From: PALSA-612 sp963776375
Lineage (GTDB): Bacteria > Actinomycetota > Thermoleophilia > Gaiellales > Gaiellaceae
Assembly: GCA_963776375.1 (NCBI GenBank)
Contig: CAVZMF010000001.1
Location: 434,001 to 498,000, forward strand
Length of the DNA stretch: 64,000 nt
Direction: 5' to 3'
The position numbers were made by a program, and so were the translations under genes. Below are positions 1 to 8,435 of the stretch, piece by piece. Position 1 is the first letter of the stretch, and each line of letters begins with the position of its first letter. The notes beneath the pieces were generated by a model that ran no database searches, was not told the DNA's origin, and saw only the letters and a program-made list of their open reading frames with translations.

Positions 1-937
1 ACAGGGCCCTCGCCGCCTGATCCCGCCACAGGGCCCAGTCGTGGCCGCCGCGGACGACGTCGTAGTGCGAGGCGATGTGCAGCCGCGCGAGCTCGTGCGC
101 GAACGCGGCGTTCTGCGCCAGCAGGCCCTTGTCGACTGACCCCGAGTAGAACCAGACGAACGTGTGCGCGGCGCGCAGCGCGGGCGCGGCGGCCCGGAGC
201 CTGAGCGCCGGGCTGTTCCAGCGGAGCGCCGCCTCCCGTCGTCCGAAGATCGAGTCGATGTCGTCGGCCTGTTCGTAGCCCGACCAGCTCTCCAGCACGT
301 GGAACTCGCCCGGGTGGTGGAGGCCGATGTTGAGCGCTCCGTAGCCGCCTTCGGAGAGCCCGACGAGCGCCCTCGCCCAGCCGGCCCGGATCGTCCGGTA
401 CTGCCTGTCGACGGCGTTCACGACGTCTCGCGCGAAGAACGTCTCCCAGGCCTCGTGCGGGCGGACGCCGTTCACCCATTCCTTGTCCGTGAACGCGCCC
501 GTCGAGCCGAACGGCGCCACGAGGAGCGCCGGGCCGATCCGGTGCTTGGCGACGAGGATGTCCTCGACCACCCCGAGCCGGCCCGCCCGGAAGTAGCTCG
601 TCGGCAGCCCGGGAAAGCCATGCAGCAGATAGACGACGGGGTAGCGGGCAGCCGGATGCGTCGCGTAGCCCGGCGGGAGGTAGACGTCGACCGGCTGCCG
701 GCGCCCTCCGAGAGCGGCGCTCGTGACGTCGAAGCGGACGAGCCGGCCTTTCGAGGTGACGAAGGCCGGGTCCTTGGGCGGCGCGAAGCCCCGGTACAGC
801 CAGTAGTTGTCGAGATAGTGGTAGGTGCCGATCAGCCCGCCGCTGACCGCGACGATCGTCGCAGCCGCGCCGGCCGCCCAGAGCGCGAGATGACTGCCGC
901 AAAGGTGTTCTAGCGTCCTCGCGGCGGCGGCGACCAT
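1..937 (-). CDS. Membrane-anchored or secreted esterase, alpha/beta hydrolase (3' end outside window)
   Basis: About 312 residues are visible; the C-terminus runs off the left edge. The ATG at 937 gives a short hydrophobic N-terminal segment (roughly residues 17-38), read as an uncleaved anchor or signal peptide. The core resembles the esterase D / antigen-85 family (pfam00756): YLPPGY near residue 86, LLHGFPG near 104, nucleophile motif GLSEGGYG with Ser195, a likely acid Asp269, and His299 in RGGHDW. The true substrate is unknown; family members cleave or transfer acyl esters. It lies 76 bp downstream of a histidine kinase gene on the same strand, so it may form an operon with the two-component system. 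A homologue with the same layout sits at 2952-3893. Confidence 0.75.
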   Translation of the reverse strand, partial: MVAAAARTLEHLCGSHLALWAAGAAATIVAVSGGLIGTYHYLDNYWLYRGFAPPKDPAFVTSKGRLVRFDVTSAALGGRRQPVDVYLPPGYATHPAARYPVVYLLHGFPGLPTSYFRAGRLGVVEDILVAKHRIGPALLVAPFGSTGAFTDKEWVNGVRPHEAWETFFARDVVNAVDRQYRTIRAGWARALVGLSEGGYGALNIGLHHPGEFHVLESWSGYEQADDIDSIFGRREAALRWNSPALRLRAAAPALRAAHTFVWFYSGSVDKGLLAQNAAFAHELARLHIASHYDVVRGGHDWALWRDQAARAL

Positions 938-1013
938 GCCGCCTGCACTCTGCTCCGAGCGGGCGCCGCAACCCATCGTGCGCCCGGTCGATTGTCGGGC
1001 CGGATTCCGGCGG

Positions 1014-2201
1014 TCAATCGGGGAGCTCGATCTCGACCGCCGTTCCCCGTCCGGGCGACGATCGGATCTCCAGGCGTCCTCCGGCGCTCTCGACCCGCTC
1101 GCGCTGGGACTGCAGGCCGATGTGTCCCTCGGCAATGCGCTGCGGGAGCAGGCCCGTGTCGAAGCCGCGGCCGTCGTCGCGCACGGCCAGCTCGATCGAG
1201 CCGTCGCGCTCCCGGAGCTCGACCGAGACGTTCGACGCCGCCGCGTGCAATGCGGCGTTCGAGAGCAGCTCGCGCGCGGCGCCGAAGAGCAGGACCTCCT
1301 GTCGATGCCGCTGCGGATGGGCGAGGTCGAAGTGGACGCGGAAGCTGCCGCGGCGGGCCGCCCGCTGCCCCGCGGCGCGCAGCGCGGCCTCGAGTCCGGC
1401 CTGCTCGAGAACGTAGGGGTGCAGCTCGAATACGGCCTCGCGGAGCTCGGCGATCGTCGTCTTGACCGCGGCGTCCGCACGGCCGAGCGCCTCGGTCGTG
1501 TCGCCTCCGTCCGCGGCCTCCTCGAGATCGTGCCGCGCCGAGAGCAGGTTCTGGATCGCATGGTCGTGCAGCCCCTCGGCCAGGACGCGGCGCTCTCGCT
1601 CGCCGGCGCTCAGGGCCTCGGCGATCAGCCCGCGCCGACGCTCGGCGAGCTCGGCGATCTGCCGGGTTCTCCGCTCGAGCACCGCCGAGAGGAGCACGGC
1701 CGCAAGACCGATCCAGAGCATGTAGCTCGCCTGGATGGCGATGAAGCGCGCGGCCTGCGGCCTCGTGTGCGCCGGATGGGCCACGGCGGAGAGCACGTAG
1801 GCCGCGACCGTCACCGTGCTGGACAGGGCGGTCAGCCCGGGGCGGAAGCGGAAGGCGACGGCAATCGGGACGAGGAAGTAGGTCAGGCGCGCCTCCGAGT
1901 AGGCGCCGCCGGAGAGCACGACGAGGGCGGTGATGGCGGCGACGTCCACGGCCGTCCCCGCGATCGCGAAGGCCGGCGTGACCGGGCGGGTGTACACCCA
2001 CACGAGCATGGCCACGGCATAGACGGAGACCACCGCGACGGCGACGTAGAAGGAGTCACGATCCTCGCCCGGATGCGGCAGGGTCTCGGCGGCGACGATC
2101 AACGGGATCGCCAGCAGTCGCAGCCAAGCGACCCGCTGCTCCACCTCCGCGAACGCGGCGGGCATGATCTCGGCTGATCGGGTCCGCTGACCGAACCGCA
2201 C
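1014..2201 (-). CDS. NarL/DesK-type sensor histidine kinase
   Basis: 395 residues. About six membrane segments fill residues 25-180, followed by a short coiled linker, a HisKA_3 dimerisation domain with the phospho-His motif GLHDHAIQNLL, and a HATPase_c domain with N-box ELLSNAALHA, G1 box DDGRGFD, a GHIGLQSQRERV stretch and the C-terminal SPGRGTAVEIELP. This is the architecture of kinases that phosphorylate LuxR-type regulators. The first start is GTG at 2201, seven bases after the response-regulator stop; an ATG at 2165 is an alternative. The input domain has no recognisable periplasmic sensor, so it probably senses through the membrane segments (inference). Its partner is the adjacent regulator. 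Confidence 0.9.
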   Translation of the reverse strand: MRFGQRTRSAEIMPAAFAEVEQRVAWLRLLAIPLIVAAETLPHPGEDRDSFYVAVAVVSVYAVAMLVWVYTRPVTPAFAIAGTAVDVAAITALVVLSGGAYSEARLTYFLVPIAVAFRFRPGLTALSSTVTVAAYVLSAVAHPAHTRPQAARFIAIQASYMLWIGLAAVLLSAVLERRTRQIAELAERRRGLIAEALSAGERERRVLAEGLHDHAIQNLLSARHDLEEAADGGDTTEALGRADAAVKTTIAELREAVFELHPYVLEQAGLEAALRAAGQRAARRGSFRVHFDLAHPQRHRQEVLLFGAARELLSNAALHAAASNVSVELRERDGSIELAVRDDGRGFDTGLLPQRIAEGHIGLQSQRERVESAGGRLEIRSSPGRGTAVEIELPD

Positions 2202-2208
2202 GGGCGTG

Positions 2209-2865
2209 TTATTCGATCAGACGGCGGCGCATCGCCTCCGCCACGGCGGCGGCGCGGTCGGAGACCCCGAGCTTCTCGTACAGATGCTGGACGTGCGTCT
2301 TCACGGTCGTGACGCCGAGGTACAGCTCGCGGGCGATCTCCGGGAGGCTCTTGCCGGACGCGATCATGCCCAGGATCTCGCGCTCGCGTTCGGTCAGCGC
2401 GGGCGCGTCGCTGGAGCGCCGAACGCGGATCTCGGAGACGAGGCCGGCGGTCAGCTCGGGCGGGAGAACCGTCTCGCCGCGGCTGCAGGCGAGCACCGCG
2501 TCGACGATCTGGTCGCGCTTCGCCTCCTTGGGAAGGTAGCCGGACGCGCCGGTCTGCAGCGCCTCGTAGACGAGGCCGCTGTCGGTGAAGGCCGACAGCA
2601 GGAGCACGCGCGTCTGCAGCCCGTCGCGCGCGACCGCGTGGACGACTGAGACCCCGTCCAGCTCGGGCAGCTTGTAGTCGATCAGCGCAACGTCCGGCGA
2701 GTGCTCGCGGATCTGGTCGAGTGCACCGCGGCCGTCCTCCGACTGGGCGACGACGTCGACGCGGCCGCTGGCAGTCAGCGCGCGAACCACGCCTTCCCGG
2801 TAGAGCGGGTGGTCGTCGGCGACGACCACTCGCACCTTGGCCTTCGAGTCCTGCACCTCGTCCAT
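2209..2865 (-). CDS. LuxR/NarL-family response regulator
   Basis: 218 residues. The receiver domain covers residues 10-125, with the acidic pair in VVADDHP, phospho-acceptor Asp in LIDYKLPELDG and the conserved Lys in GYLPKEAKR. The C-terminal LuxR helix-turn-helix begins at LTEREREILGMIASG, and its recognition helix is VTTVKTHVQHLYEKL. It binds DNA when phosphorylated by the kinase encoded immediately downstream. It is the first gene of a probable regulator-kinase-esterase transcription unit and is divergent from the second esterase at 2952; the 86-bp gap would hold both promoters. Target genes are not visible, but the flanking esterases are the obvious candidates. Confidence 0.92.
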   Translation of the reverse strand: MDEVQDSKAKVRVVVADDHPLYREGVVRALTASGRVDVVAQSEDGRGALDQIREHSPDVALIDYKLPELDGVSVVHAVARDGLQTRVLLLSAFTDSGLVYEALQTGASGYLPKEAKRDQIVDAVLACSRGETVLPPELTAGLVSEIRVRRSSDAPALTEREREILGMIASGKSLPEIARELYLGVTTVKTHVQHLYEKLGVSDRAAAVAEAMRRRLIE

Positions 2866-2951
2866 CGTACGCCTCTCTCGCCTCGACCAGCATCCGGGCG
2901 GCCGGTCCTCTCCGTCATCCCGCCGACGACGGATCCGGGGTGCTGTTCCGG

Positions 2952-3893
2952 ATGAGCGGAACGGAGGATGGGCACGTCATCCGGTGGCTCATCCGATCGA
3001 CCGCTTCCGGGCCGCAGTACTGGACCGTGCTCCTCCGCATCGCCGCAGTCGCGGTCGTGCTCGCTGCGGCCGGAGCAGCGGCGACGGAGCTTGCCGTCAG
3101 CTCCGGCGGGGGGCTGAAGGGGACGATCCACGAGGACTCGTTTCCGGCCCCGGCGCTCCAGGGCCCGCTCCGGTTCGCTGTCTACCTGCCGCCCGGCTAC
3201 GCGAACAGCCGCCGCCGCTATCCGGTCGTCTACTACCTCCACGGCCTCCCCGCGACCGACAGTGCCTACCGCGCGTTCGGCTTCGTCCCGGCCACGCTCG
3301 AACGGAGCGGCCTCCGCGCGATCGTCGTCGCGCCCCAGGGCGCGCGCGACGGGGACTCCGATCCCGAGTACCTCGACTGGAGCCCCGGCCGGAACTGGGA
3401 GACAGCCATAGCCCAGGAACTTCCCGCCTACGTGGACGCGCACTACCGCACGATCCGCAACCGCCGTGGCCGGGCGCTCGTCGGCATCTCTGCGGGAGGC
3501 TACGGCGCCTTTCTGCTCGCGCTCCATCACCTTCCGTCCTTCGGGGCCGTCGAGTCGTGGAGCGGCTACTTCCATCCGACCGATCCGACCGGGACGAAGC
3601 CGCTGAAACGCGGCTCGCCCGAGGCCGACGCGTTCGCGAACGCCCACACGCTCGTCGAGGCCCTGCATGCGGACATCCGCCGCTACCCGACCCTGATCGG
3701 CTTCTACATCGGTGACAGCGACGACCGCTTCCTGTCCGAGAACGTCCGGCTCAACCGGGAGCTGAACGCCGCCCGCGTGCCCCACGTGTTCCGTGTCTAC
3801 CCGGGAGGCCACTCCCAGAAGCTCTGGCAGAGCCAGGCCGGAACCTGGCTCCAGCTCGCGATGAAGCACCTGGAGGCGCCGACGAAGGGCTAG
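2952..3893 (+). CDS. Membrane-anchored or secreted esterase, alpha/beta hydrolase
   Basis: 313 residues from the ATG at 2952. A hydrophobic segment at residues 26-46 acts as signal or anchor. The esterase core has AVYLPPGY near residue 80, YLHGLP near 97, nucleophile motif GISAGGYG (Ser180), FYIGDSDD near 254 as likely acid site, and His287 in YPGGHSQ. Layout and motifs match the esterase at 1-937, so the two are probably paralogues flanking one two-component system. The reading frame stays open upstream to 2721, but that part overlaps the regulator gene and has no family similarity. The glutaryl-CoA-dehydrogenase-like gene starts 10 bp after its stop and may be co-transcribed. Confidence 0.78.
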   Translation: MSGTEDGHVIRWLIRSTASGPQYWTVLLRIAAVAVVLAAAGAAATELAVSSGGGLKGTIHEDSFPAPALQGPLRFAVYLPPGYANSRRRYPVVYYLHGLPATDSAYRAFGFVPATLERSGLRAIVVAPQGARDGDSDPEYLDWSPGRNWETAIAQELPAYVDAHYRTIRNRRGRALVGISAGGYGAFLLALHHLPSFGAVESWSGYFHPTDPTGTKPLKRGSPEADAFANAHTLVEALHADIRRYPTLIGFYIGDSDDRFLSENVRLNRELNAARVPHVFRVYPGGHSQKLWQSQAGTWLQLAMKHLEAPTKG

Positions 3894-3903
3894 GATCGAG
3901 TTC

Positions 3904-5094
3904 GTGGCGACGAAGACGTCCGCGCCCACGGCTCTCGACCCGCTCGACTACCTCGCGATCGACGCGCTCCTCAGCGAGGAGGAGAAGGCGATCCGCGACA
4001 CCGTGCGGGCCTTCGTGCGCGAGCGGATCGTCCCCGAAGTCGGGGAATGGTTCGAGCAGGGCGTCCTGCCGCGCGAGGTCTTGAGCGAGCTTGCTGCGCT
4101 CGGCCTGTTCGGCATGCACCTGGACGGCTACGGCCTACCCGGAGCCAGCGCGGTTGCGTACGGCCTGGCGTGCCTCGAACTCGAGGCCGGCGACGCGGGC
4201 ACCCGCAGCGCGGTCTCCGTCCAGGGGTCGCTGGCGATGTACGCGATCTGGCGGTGGGGCTCGGAGGAGCAGAAGGAGCGGTGGCTCCCGCGCATGCACT
4301 CGGGCGAGCTGATCGGCTGCTTCGGGCTGACCGAGTCCGATGCGGGCTCCGATCCCGGCGCGATGCGGACCCGCGCGCGCCGCAACGGCAGCGACTGGGT
4401 CCTGAGCGGCTCGAAGATGTGGATCACGAACGGCTCGATCGCCGACCTGGCGATCGTCTGGGCGCGCACCGAGGACGACGAAATCCGCGGCTTCGTCGTC
4501 GAGAAGGGCATGCGCGGCTTCAGCGCGCCCGAGATCCACCGCAAGCTGTCGCTGCGCGCCTCGGTCACCTCCGAGCTCGTCCTGGACGACGTCCGCGTGC
4601 CCGAGGAGAACATCCTCCCCGGCGCGAACTCGCTCCGCGGCCCGCTCTCCTGCCTCGACGAGGCCAGGTTCGGCATCGTCTGGGGCTCGGTCGGCGCGGC
4701 GCGCGCGTGCTTCGAGGCGGCGCTCGACTACGCGAAGGAGCGCATCGTCTTCGGGAAGCCGATCTCCGCCTACCAGCTGACGCAGCAGAAGCTTGCCGAG
4801 ATGGTGCTCGAGATCAACCGCGGCCTGCTCGTCGCCCTCCACCTCGGGCGGATGAAGGACGCCGGGACGCTCCGGCCCGAGCAGGTCAGCCTGGGGAAGA
4901 TGGGCAACGTCCGTGGCGCGCTCGAGGTCTGCCGTAGCGCGCGAACCGTCCTCGGCGGGAACGGGATCACGCTCGAGTACCCGGTCATCCGGCACATGAA
5001 CAACCTCGAGTCCGTCCTCACCTACGAGGGCACGCACGAAGTCCACACGCTCGTCGTTGGCGGTGCCCTCACCGGCGTCAACGCGTTTCGGTAG
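3904..5094 (+). CDS. Acyl-CoA dehydrogenase, glutaryl-CoA dehydrogenase type
   Basis: 396 residues with a GTG start. This is a flavoenzyme that oxidises acyl-CoA to enoyl-CoA. The N-terminal helical domain is followed by the FAD/substrate motif CFGLTESDAGSDPGAM, the beta domain with WVLSGSKMWITNG, and the C-terminal helical domain. The catalytic Glu sits in TYEGTHEVH, and RHMNNLESV just before it is typical of the glutaryl-CoA dehydrogenase branch, which also decarboxylates its product to crotonyl-CoA in lysine and tryptophan breakdown. The subfamily call rests on those two motifs. The stop codon at 5092-5094 abuts the conserved part of an oppositely oriented transposase gene. Confidence 0.85.
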   Translation: MATKTSAPTALDPLDYLAIDALLSEEEKAIRDTVRAFVRERIVPEVGEWFEQGVLPREVLSELAALGLFGMHLDGYGLPGASAVAYGLACLELEAGDAGTRSAVSVQGSLAMYAIWRWGSEEQKERWLPRMHSGELIGCFGLTESDAGSDPGAMRTRARRNGSDWVLSGSKMWITNGSIADLAIVWARTEDDEIRGFVVEKGMRGFSAPEIHRKLSLRASVTSELVLDDVRVPEENILPGANSLRGPLSCLDEARFGIVWGSVGAARACFEAALDYAKERIVFGKPISAYQLTQQKLAEMVLEINRGLLVALHLGRMKDAGTLRPEQVSLGKMGNVRGALEVCRSARTVLGGNGITLEYPVIRHMNNLESVLTYEGTHEVHTLVVGGALTGVNAFR

Positions 5095-5523
5095 GACGCG
5101 GATCTCGATCCAGGGCCAATCCTCGGCCCGCTCGCAGAGGCCCGCCTTGACCGGGTTCTGCCTGATGTATTCGAGGGCATTCGTGTAGTGGTCCTCGTCG
5201 CGGATCCACGTGGAGGTGAAGCGGCCCTCGAACAGGCAGCCGCGCCGCCCGTATCGCTTGTTGAAGCGCTTGGCGTAGGTGTGCTGCAGAACGTGCATGC
5301 CCGCGGACATGCGCGCCCGGGTGGTGTCGACGATGAGATGGAAGTGGTTCCCCATCGAGCAGCGCGCGTGGAGGCGCCATTCGTGCCGTTCCGCGGTGAG
5401 CGCGACGAGCTGCCTGAACTCGTCGTGGTCGACACCGTTGGGAAAGAGGAGCTCGTGCCCAGTCGCGCGGCCGGTGATGTGGTAGAGCCCGTCCGGGAAG
5501 CTCGACCGTCGCGCACGCGGCAT
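4135..5523 (-). CDS. RAYT/REP-associated Y1 transposase with long antisense read-through tail
   Basis: From the ATG at 5523 the first 145 residues or so are a complete Y1-type (HUH) transposase of the REP-associated class: YHITGRATG, the HUH pair in GNHFHLIVDTT, the catalytic-Tyr helix HTYAKRFNKRYGRRGCLF, and EYIRQNPVKAGL followed by EDWPW. The conserved domain ends near 5100, against the stop codon of the dehydrogenase. The frame then has no stop until 4135, adding about 320 codons antisense to that gene; this tail has no family similarity and is probably not functional protein. The native stop appears to have been lost at the junction. Palindromic REP-like units lie 75-120 bp upstream of the start codon. 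Confidence 0.7.
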   Translation of the reverse strand: MPRARRSSFPDGLYHITGRATGHELLFPNGVDHDEFRQLVALTAERHEWRLHARCSMGNHFHLIVDTTRARMSAGMHVLQHTYAKRFNKRYGRRGCLFEGRFTSTWIRDEDHYTNALEYIRQNPVKAGLCERAEDWPWIEIRVLPKRVDAGEGTANDERVDFVRALVGEDGLEVVHVPDDRVLERDPVPAEDGSRATADLERATDVAHLPQADLLGPERPGVLHPPEVEGDEQAAVDLEHHLGKLLLRQLVGGDRLPEDDALLRVVERRLEARARRADRAPDDAEPGLVEAGERAAERVRAGEDVLLGHADVVQDELGGDRGAQRQLAVDLGRAEAAHALLDDEAADFVVLGARPDDRQVGDRAVRDPHLRAAQDPVAAVAARAGPHRAGIGARIGLGQPEAADQLARVHAREPPLLLLLRAPPPDRVHRQRPLDGDRAAGARVAGLEFEARQAVRNRAGSG

Positions 5524-5596
5524 GCATCCGACGGTAGCGCCGCCGACGCGCCGTTTCGGGCGCCGCGCGCGAATCGGCACAGTCTTTTCACACCTC

Positions 5597-5642
5597 GGTG
5601 CCAGGCACGTGCCGGACAGGTGTCAGGCACGTGCCTGGCACC
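5597..5642. repeat. REP-like palindromic pair next to the RAYT gene
   Basis: Two tandem units each centre on GGCACGTGCC. The first arm GGTGCCAGGCACGTGCC (5597-5613) is the exact reverse complement of the last arm (5626-5642), and the second unit (5619-5642) is itself a nearly perfect 24-bp palindrome. Such paired palindromes beside a RAYT gene match the known REP/BIME arrangement, in which the Y1 transposase acts on the hairpins. They sit between the RAYT start codon and the stop of the MFS gene at 5655. Confidence 0.65.
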
Positions 5643-5654
5643 GACGAGGCCGGC

Positions 5655-6902
5655 CTACCCGAGAGGCTCCGGCTCGGGCGCAGCGGCGTCGCCGCTGCCG
5701 GCTTCGACGCGAACGAGGCCGGCCACGATCGGGATCGCCGCCAGCACCGGCAGCGCGCAGACGGGCCAGAGCACCTGGTAGCCGTCCGTTCCCTTCAGGT
5801 ACGGGCTGAAGAGGTCGATCGCGATCCCGGCCGCGAGCGGGCCGATCAGGAGGCCCCAGCCCTTCGTCGTCGTGGCGATGCCGGAGATCGCGCCCCGGTG
5901 CTGCGGAGGCATGAGCTTGAACAGCAGCGCCCAGGAGAGCGTCATCACCGTCCCACCCGCGATCGCGACCGGGAAGATGACGGCGTAGTACCACGAGTGC
6001 CACGCGCTCGCGAGCCCGGCGAACAGGAGCCCGCCGCCGTACACGCAGGAGGCGTAGAGGATCGTCCGCGCCAGGCCCAGCCGGTCGCCGATGCGCCCGG
6101 CGGCGAGCGCGGCGACGACGTAGCCGGCCGCGACCGTGAACAGCACCGCGGAGGACGTCGAGAGCGGCTGCCCCAGACCCTCCGTGATGTAGAGGACGAC
6201 CCAGGTCCTCATGGCCGCGAACGTGCCCTCCCAGGCGGCGTTGCAGGCAAGGAACATGCGCACGTCGGGCTCCTGCCGGAAGATCTGCCAGCTCGTACGC
6301 ACGTAGGCCCGGAGCCCGCGGAAGACACGGTCGTGCCCGCCACGCTCCTGGACGAGCAACACGGCCCCGCCGCACGCCAGCGTCGTGACGACGGCGGCCA
6401 TGAGGAACGGCCCCGGCTCCCAGACCTTGAACAGCAGGCCGCCGCCGACCAGCGCGATGCCGATTGCCGCGCCGCGCATCAGGTGCTGCACGCTCTGCGA
6501 TCGGGCGTATTGGCTCTCGTGCAGCAGGTCCGGGTAGAGGCCGCGATAGGGCGGCTCGTAGACGTAGTACGCGAAGTAGAAGCCGCAGACGACGAGCCCC
6601 GTCGTCCAGATCGTGGGCATGAACGCCATCAGCGCGAGGCAGAACGCGAGCCCGGGCACGGCGACGAGCATGAACGGCTTCCGCCGCCCGATCGGCGTCA
6701 GGAACGTGTCGCTCCACGGCCCGATCACGAGCGGCACGGTCAGCGCGAACGCGCCCTCGGCCGCGACGATCGCCGCGATCAGCGTCCGCGAGTCGGTGAA
6801 CTTCGCCAGCAGCGGCGGGAGGTAGGCGGCCGCGACCGAGATCGAGAACGCGAGGCCGAAGGCGCCGAGCCCCAGCTTCACCAGCAGTGGAAGCCGTCTC
6901 AC
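5655..6902 (-). CDS. MFS transporter, 12 transmembrane segments
   Basis: 415 residues with about 12 hydrophobic helices and a cytoplasmic loop after helix 6. GPWSDTFLTPIGRRKPFM between helices 2 and 3 is the family A-type signature (D-x-x-G-R-R) and resembles the GPH/SLC45-like sugar-transport branch of the superfamily; the substrate cannot be read from sequence. The C-terminus ends in a short Pro/Glu-rich tail. The start is GTG at 6902, overlapping the stop of the HAD gene as GTGA, so it is translationally coupled to that gene and, through it, to the nitrilase gene. Confidence 0.82.
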   Translation of the reverse strand: MRRLPLLVKLGLGAFGLAFSISVAAAYLPPLLAKFTDSRTLIAAIVAAEGAFALTVPLVIGPWSDTFLTPIGRRKPFMLVAVPGLAFCLALMAFMPTIWTTGLVVCGFYFAYYVYEPPYRGLYPDLLHESQYARSQSVQHLMRGAAIGIALVGGGLLFKVWEPGPFLMAAVVTTLACGGAVLLVQERGGHDRVFRGLRAYVRTSWQIFRQEPDVRMFLACNAAWEGTFAAMRTWVVLYITEGLGQPLSTSSAVLFTVAAGYVVAALAAGRIGDRLGLARTILYASCVYGGGLLFAGLASAWHSWYYAVIFPVAIAGGTVMTLSWALLFKLMPPQHRGAISGIATTTKGWGLLIGPLAAGIAIDLFSPYLKGTDGYQVLWPVCALPVLAAIPIVAGLVRVEAGSGDAAAPEPEPLG

Positions 6903-7579
6903 AGCCCGAGCTTCACCGGAAGCTCGGACAGCGACCTGATCCGCTCGAGCGCGTCCGGGTGCAGCCCGGCGCGGTCGAGCAGCAGCGCGCGCATGCCGAC
7001 CGCGCGCGCTCCCGCGACGTCGTCGCGCGGGGAGTCGCCCACCATCAGCGCCGCCCCGGGCTCGCAGCCGACGAGCTCGAGAGCGGCCCGGAAGATCAGC
7101 GGGCTCGGCTTCACCTTCCCGTACGAGCCGGAGGCGATCCAGGCGTCCACGTCGAGCGCGAAGTGGCGAACGAAGACGCCGAGGTCGCGGCTCGTGTTCG
7201 AGATCAGGCCGAGCCGGAGCCCGCCGCGCCGCAACTCGCCGAGCGTCGGCAGCACGTCGTCGTACAGCTCGAACTGCTCGGCCTCCTCCCAGCGGCGAAC
7301 GATCTTGCCCGCGATCTCGCCGACCGCCGCACCGTCGCCGCCGCCCATCCCGCGCACGATGTCCTCCGTGAAGCGCAACCAGATCTCCTCGTCGTGGTCG
7401 AGCTCCGGGTGGTGGCGCAGGTCCTCGATCGCAGCCATCCGCGCCTCGTCGTAGCGCGCCGGGTCGAGGTCGAGACCGTACTCGCGGCCGAGGGCCGCAT
7501 AGCCTTCCGGTCCGAGCTCCGGGCCTGGACGACAGAGGGTGAAGTCGACGTCGAAGAGGACGGCGCGGAGCGTCCTCAC
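6899..7579 (-). CDS. HAD-superfamily hydrolase
   Basis: 226 residues. Motif I is VLFDVDFTLC (a DVDFT variant of the usual DxDGT), motif II ISNTSRD, motif III Lys in KVKPSP, and motif IV GDSPRDDVAGARA; a helical cap lies between motifs I and II. It is a small-molecule phosphatase or dehalogenase-like enzyme of unknown substrate. The start chosen is the GTG at 7577-7579, which overlaps the nitrilase stop as GTGA; the open frame extends to 7804 but that part is antisense-like and lacks similarity. It forms a tightly coupled nitrilase-HAD-MFS transcription unit on the minus strand. Confidence 0.85.
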   Translation of the reverse strand: MRTLRAVLFDVDFTLCRPGPELGPEGYAALGREYGLDLDPARYDEARMAAIEDLRHHPELDHDEEIWLRFTEDIVRGMGGGDGAAVGEIAGKIVRRWEEAEQFELYDDVLPTLGELRRGGLRLGLISNTSRDLGVFVRHFALDVDAWIASGSYGKVKPSPLIFRAALELVGCEPGAALMVGDSPRDDVAGARAVGMRALLLDRAGLHPDALERIRSLSELPVKLGL

Positions 7580-8413
7580 ACCGTCGACGGCCAGCGGTAT
7601 GCCTCCGGGCGGCGGCTCGCGAGCGCCGGGAACCGCGCGCGGATCGCCTCGAGCCGCGAACGGTCGAGCTCTGCCGCGATCACCGTCTCCTCGTCCGGCG
7701 CCTGCGCGAGCACGATGCCCCAGGGATCGACGATCGACGCCCGCCCGTAGCTCTGCCGACCGGGCCGCGTCTCGCCGATCTGGGTCGCCGCGGCCACGTA
7801 GCACTGGTTCTCGACCGCCCGCGCCCGCAGCAGCAGCTCCCAGTGGTCTTTGCCCGTGTAGAGCGTGAAGTGCGCCGGCACCGTGAAGAGCAGCGCCCCC
7901 TCGAGCGCGAGGATGCGGTAGAGCTCGGGGAAGCGGACGTCATAGCAGACGGTCAGCCCCACCGGCCAGCCCTCGATCTCCGCCACGACCGGCTCGTCGC
8001 CGGGCTCCTCGGCATCGGACTCGCGGTAGACGAAGCCGCCGGCCTCGACGTCGAAGAGGTGGATCTTGCGGTAGACGGCCGCGATCTCGCCCTCGGGATC
8101 GCAGACGACGCACGTGTTCGAGAGCTTGTCGCGGCCCTCGCGGCGCTCCGAGATCGAGCCGCCGACGAGCGTGACTCCCGTGCGCCCGCGCCCAGCCGCG
8201 CATCGCCTCGACGGCGGTACCGCCTTCGAGCGGCTCCGCAGCCGCCAGGAGCTGCTCGTGGTCGCCGATCGCGTCCCACTTCTCCGGCAGGACGACGACG
8301 TCCGCGCCGGTCGCGGCCGCCCGCGCCACGAGCCGCTCGGCCTTGTCGAGATTCGCCGCCTTGTCGGCGCGGCTCGTCATCTGCACGCATGCGACTCGGA
8401 TCTGGTCGGCCAC
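7576..8413 (-). CDS. Carbon-nitrogen hydrolase (Nit/omega-amidase type), interrupted by a +1 frameshift
   Basis: Two frames make up one family-length protein of about 278 residues. The N-terminal part (8413 to about 8190) has RVACVQMTSRADKAANLD and the catalytic Glu in VVLPEKWDAI. After one extra base near 8184-8187 the sequence continues as GVTLVGGSISERR, then the catalytic Lys in YRKIHLFDVEAGGF and the nucleophile Cys in LTVCYDVRFPELYR. All three residues of the Glu-Lys-Cys triad are therefore present. The total length, 838 bp, is a multiple of three plus one, consistent with a single inserted base. It is probably a Nit1/Nit2-like amidase acting on deaminated glutathione or alpha-keto acid amides (family inference). 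The start is GTG, divergent from the MFS gene at 8436. Confidence 0.75.
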
Positions 8414-8435
8414 GCGTCAACGATAGCTTTGGCGC

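Noticed and set aside
2721..2951. Longer N-terminus for the esterase at 2952
   Set aside because: It overlaps the response-regulator gene antisense, is Arg-rich and lies before the signal segment.
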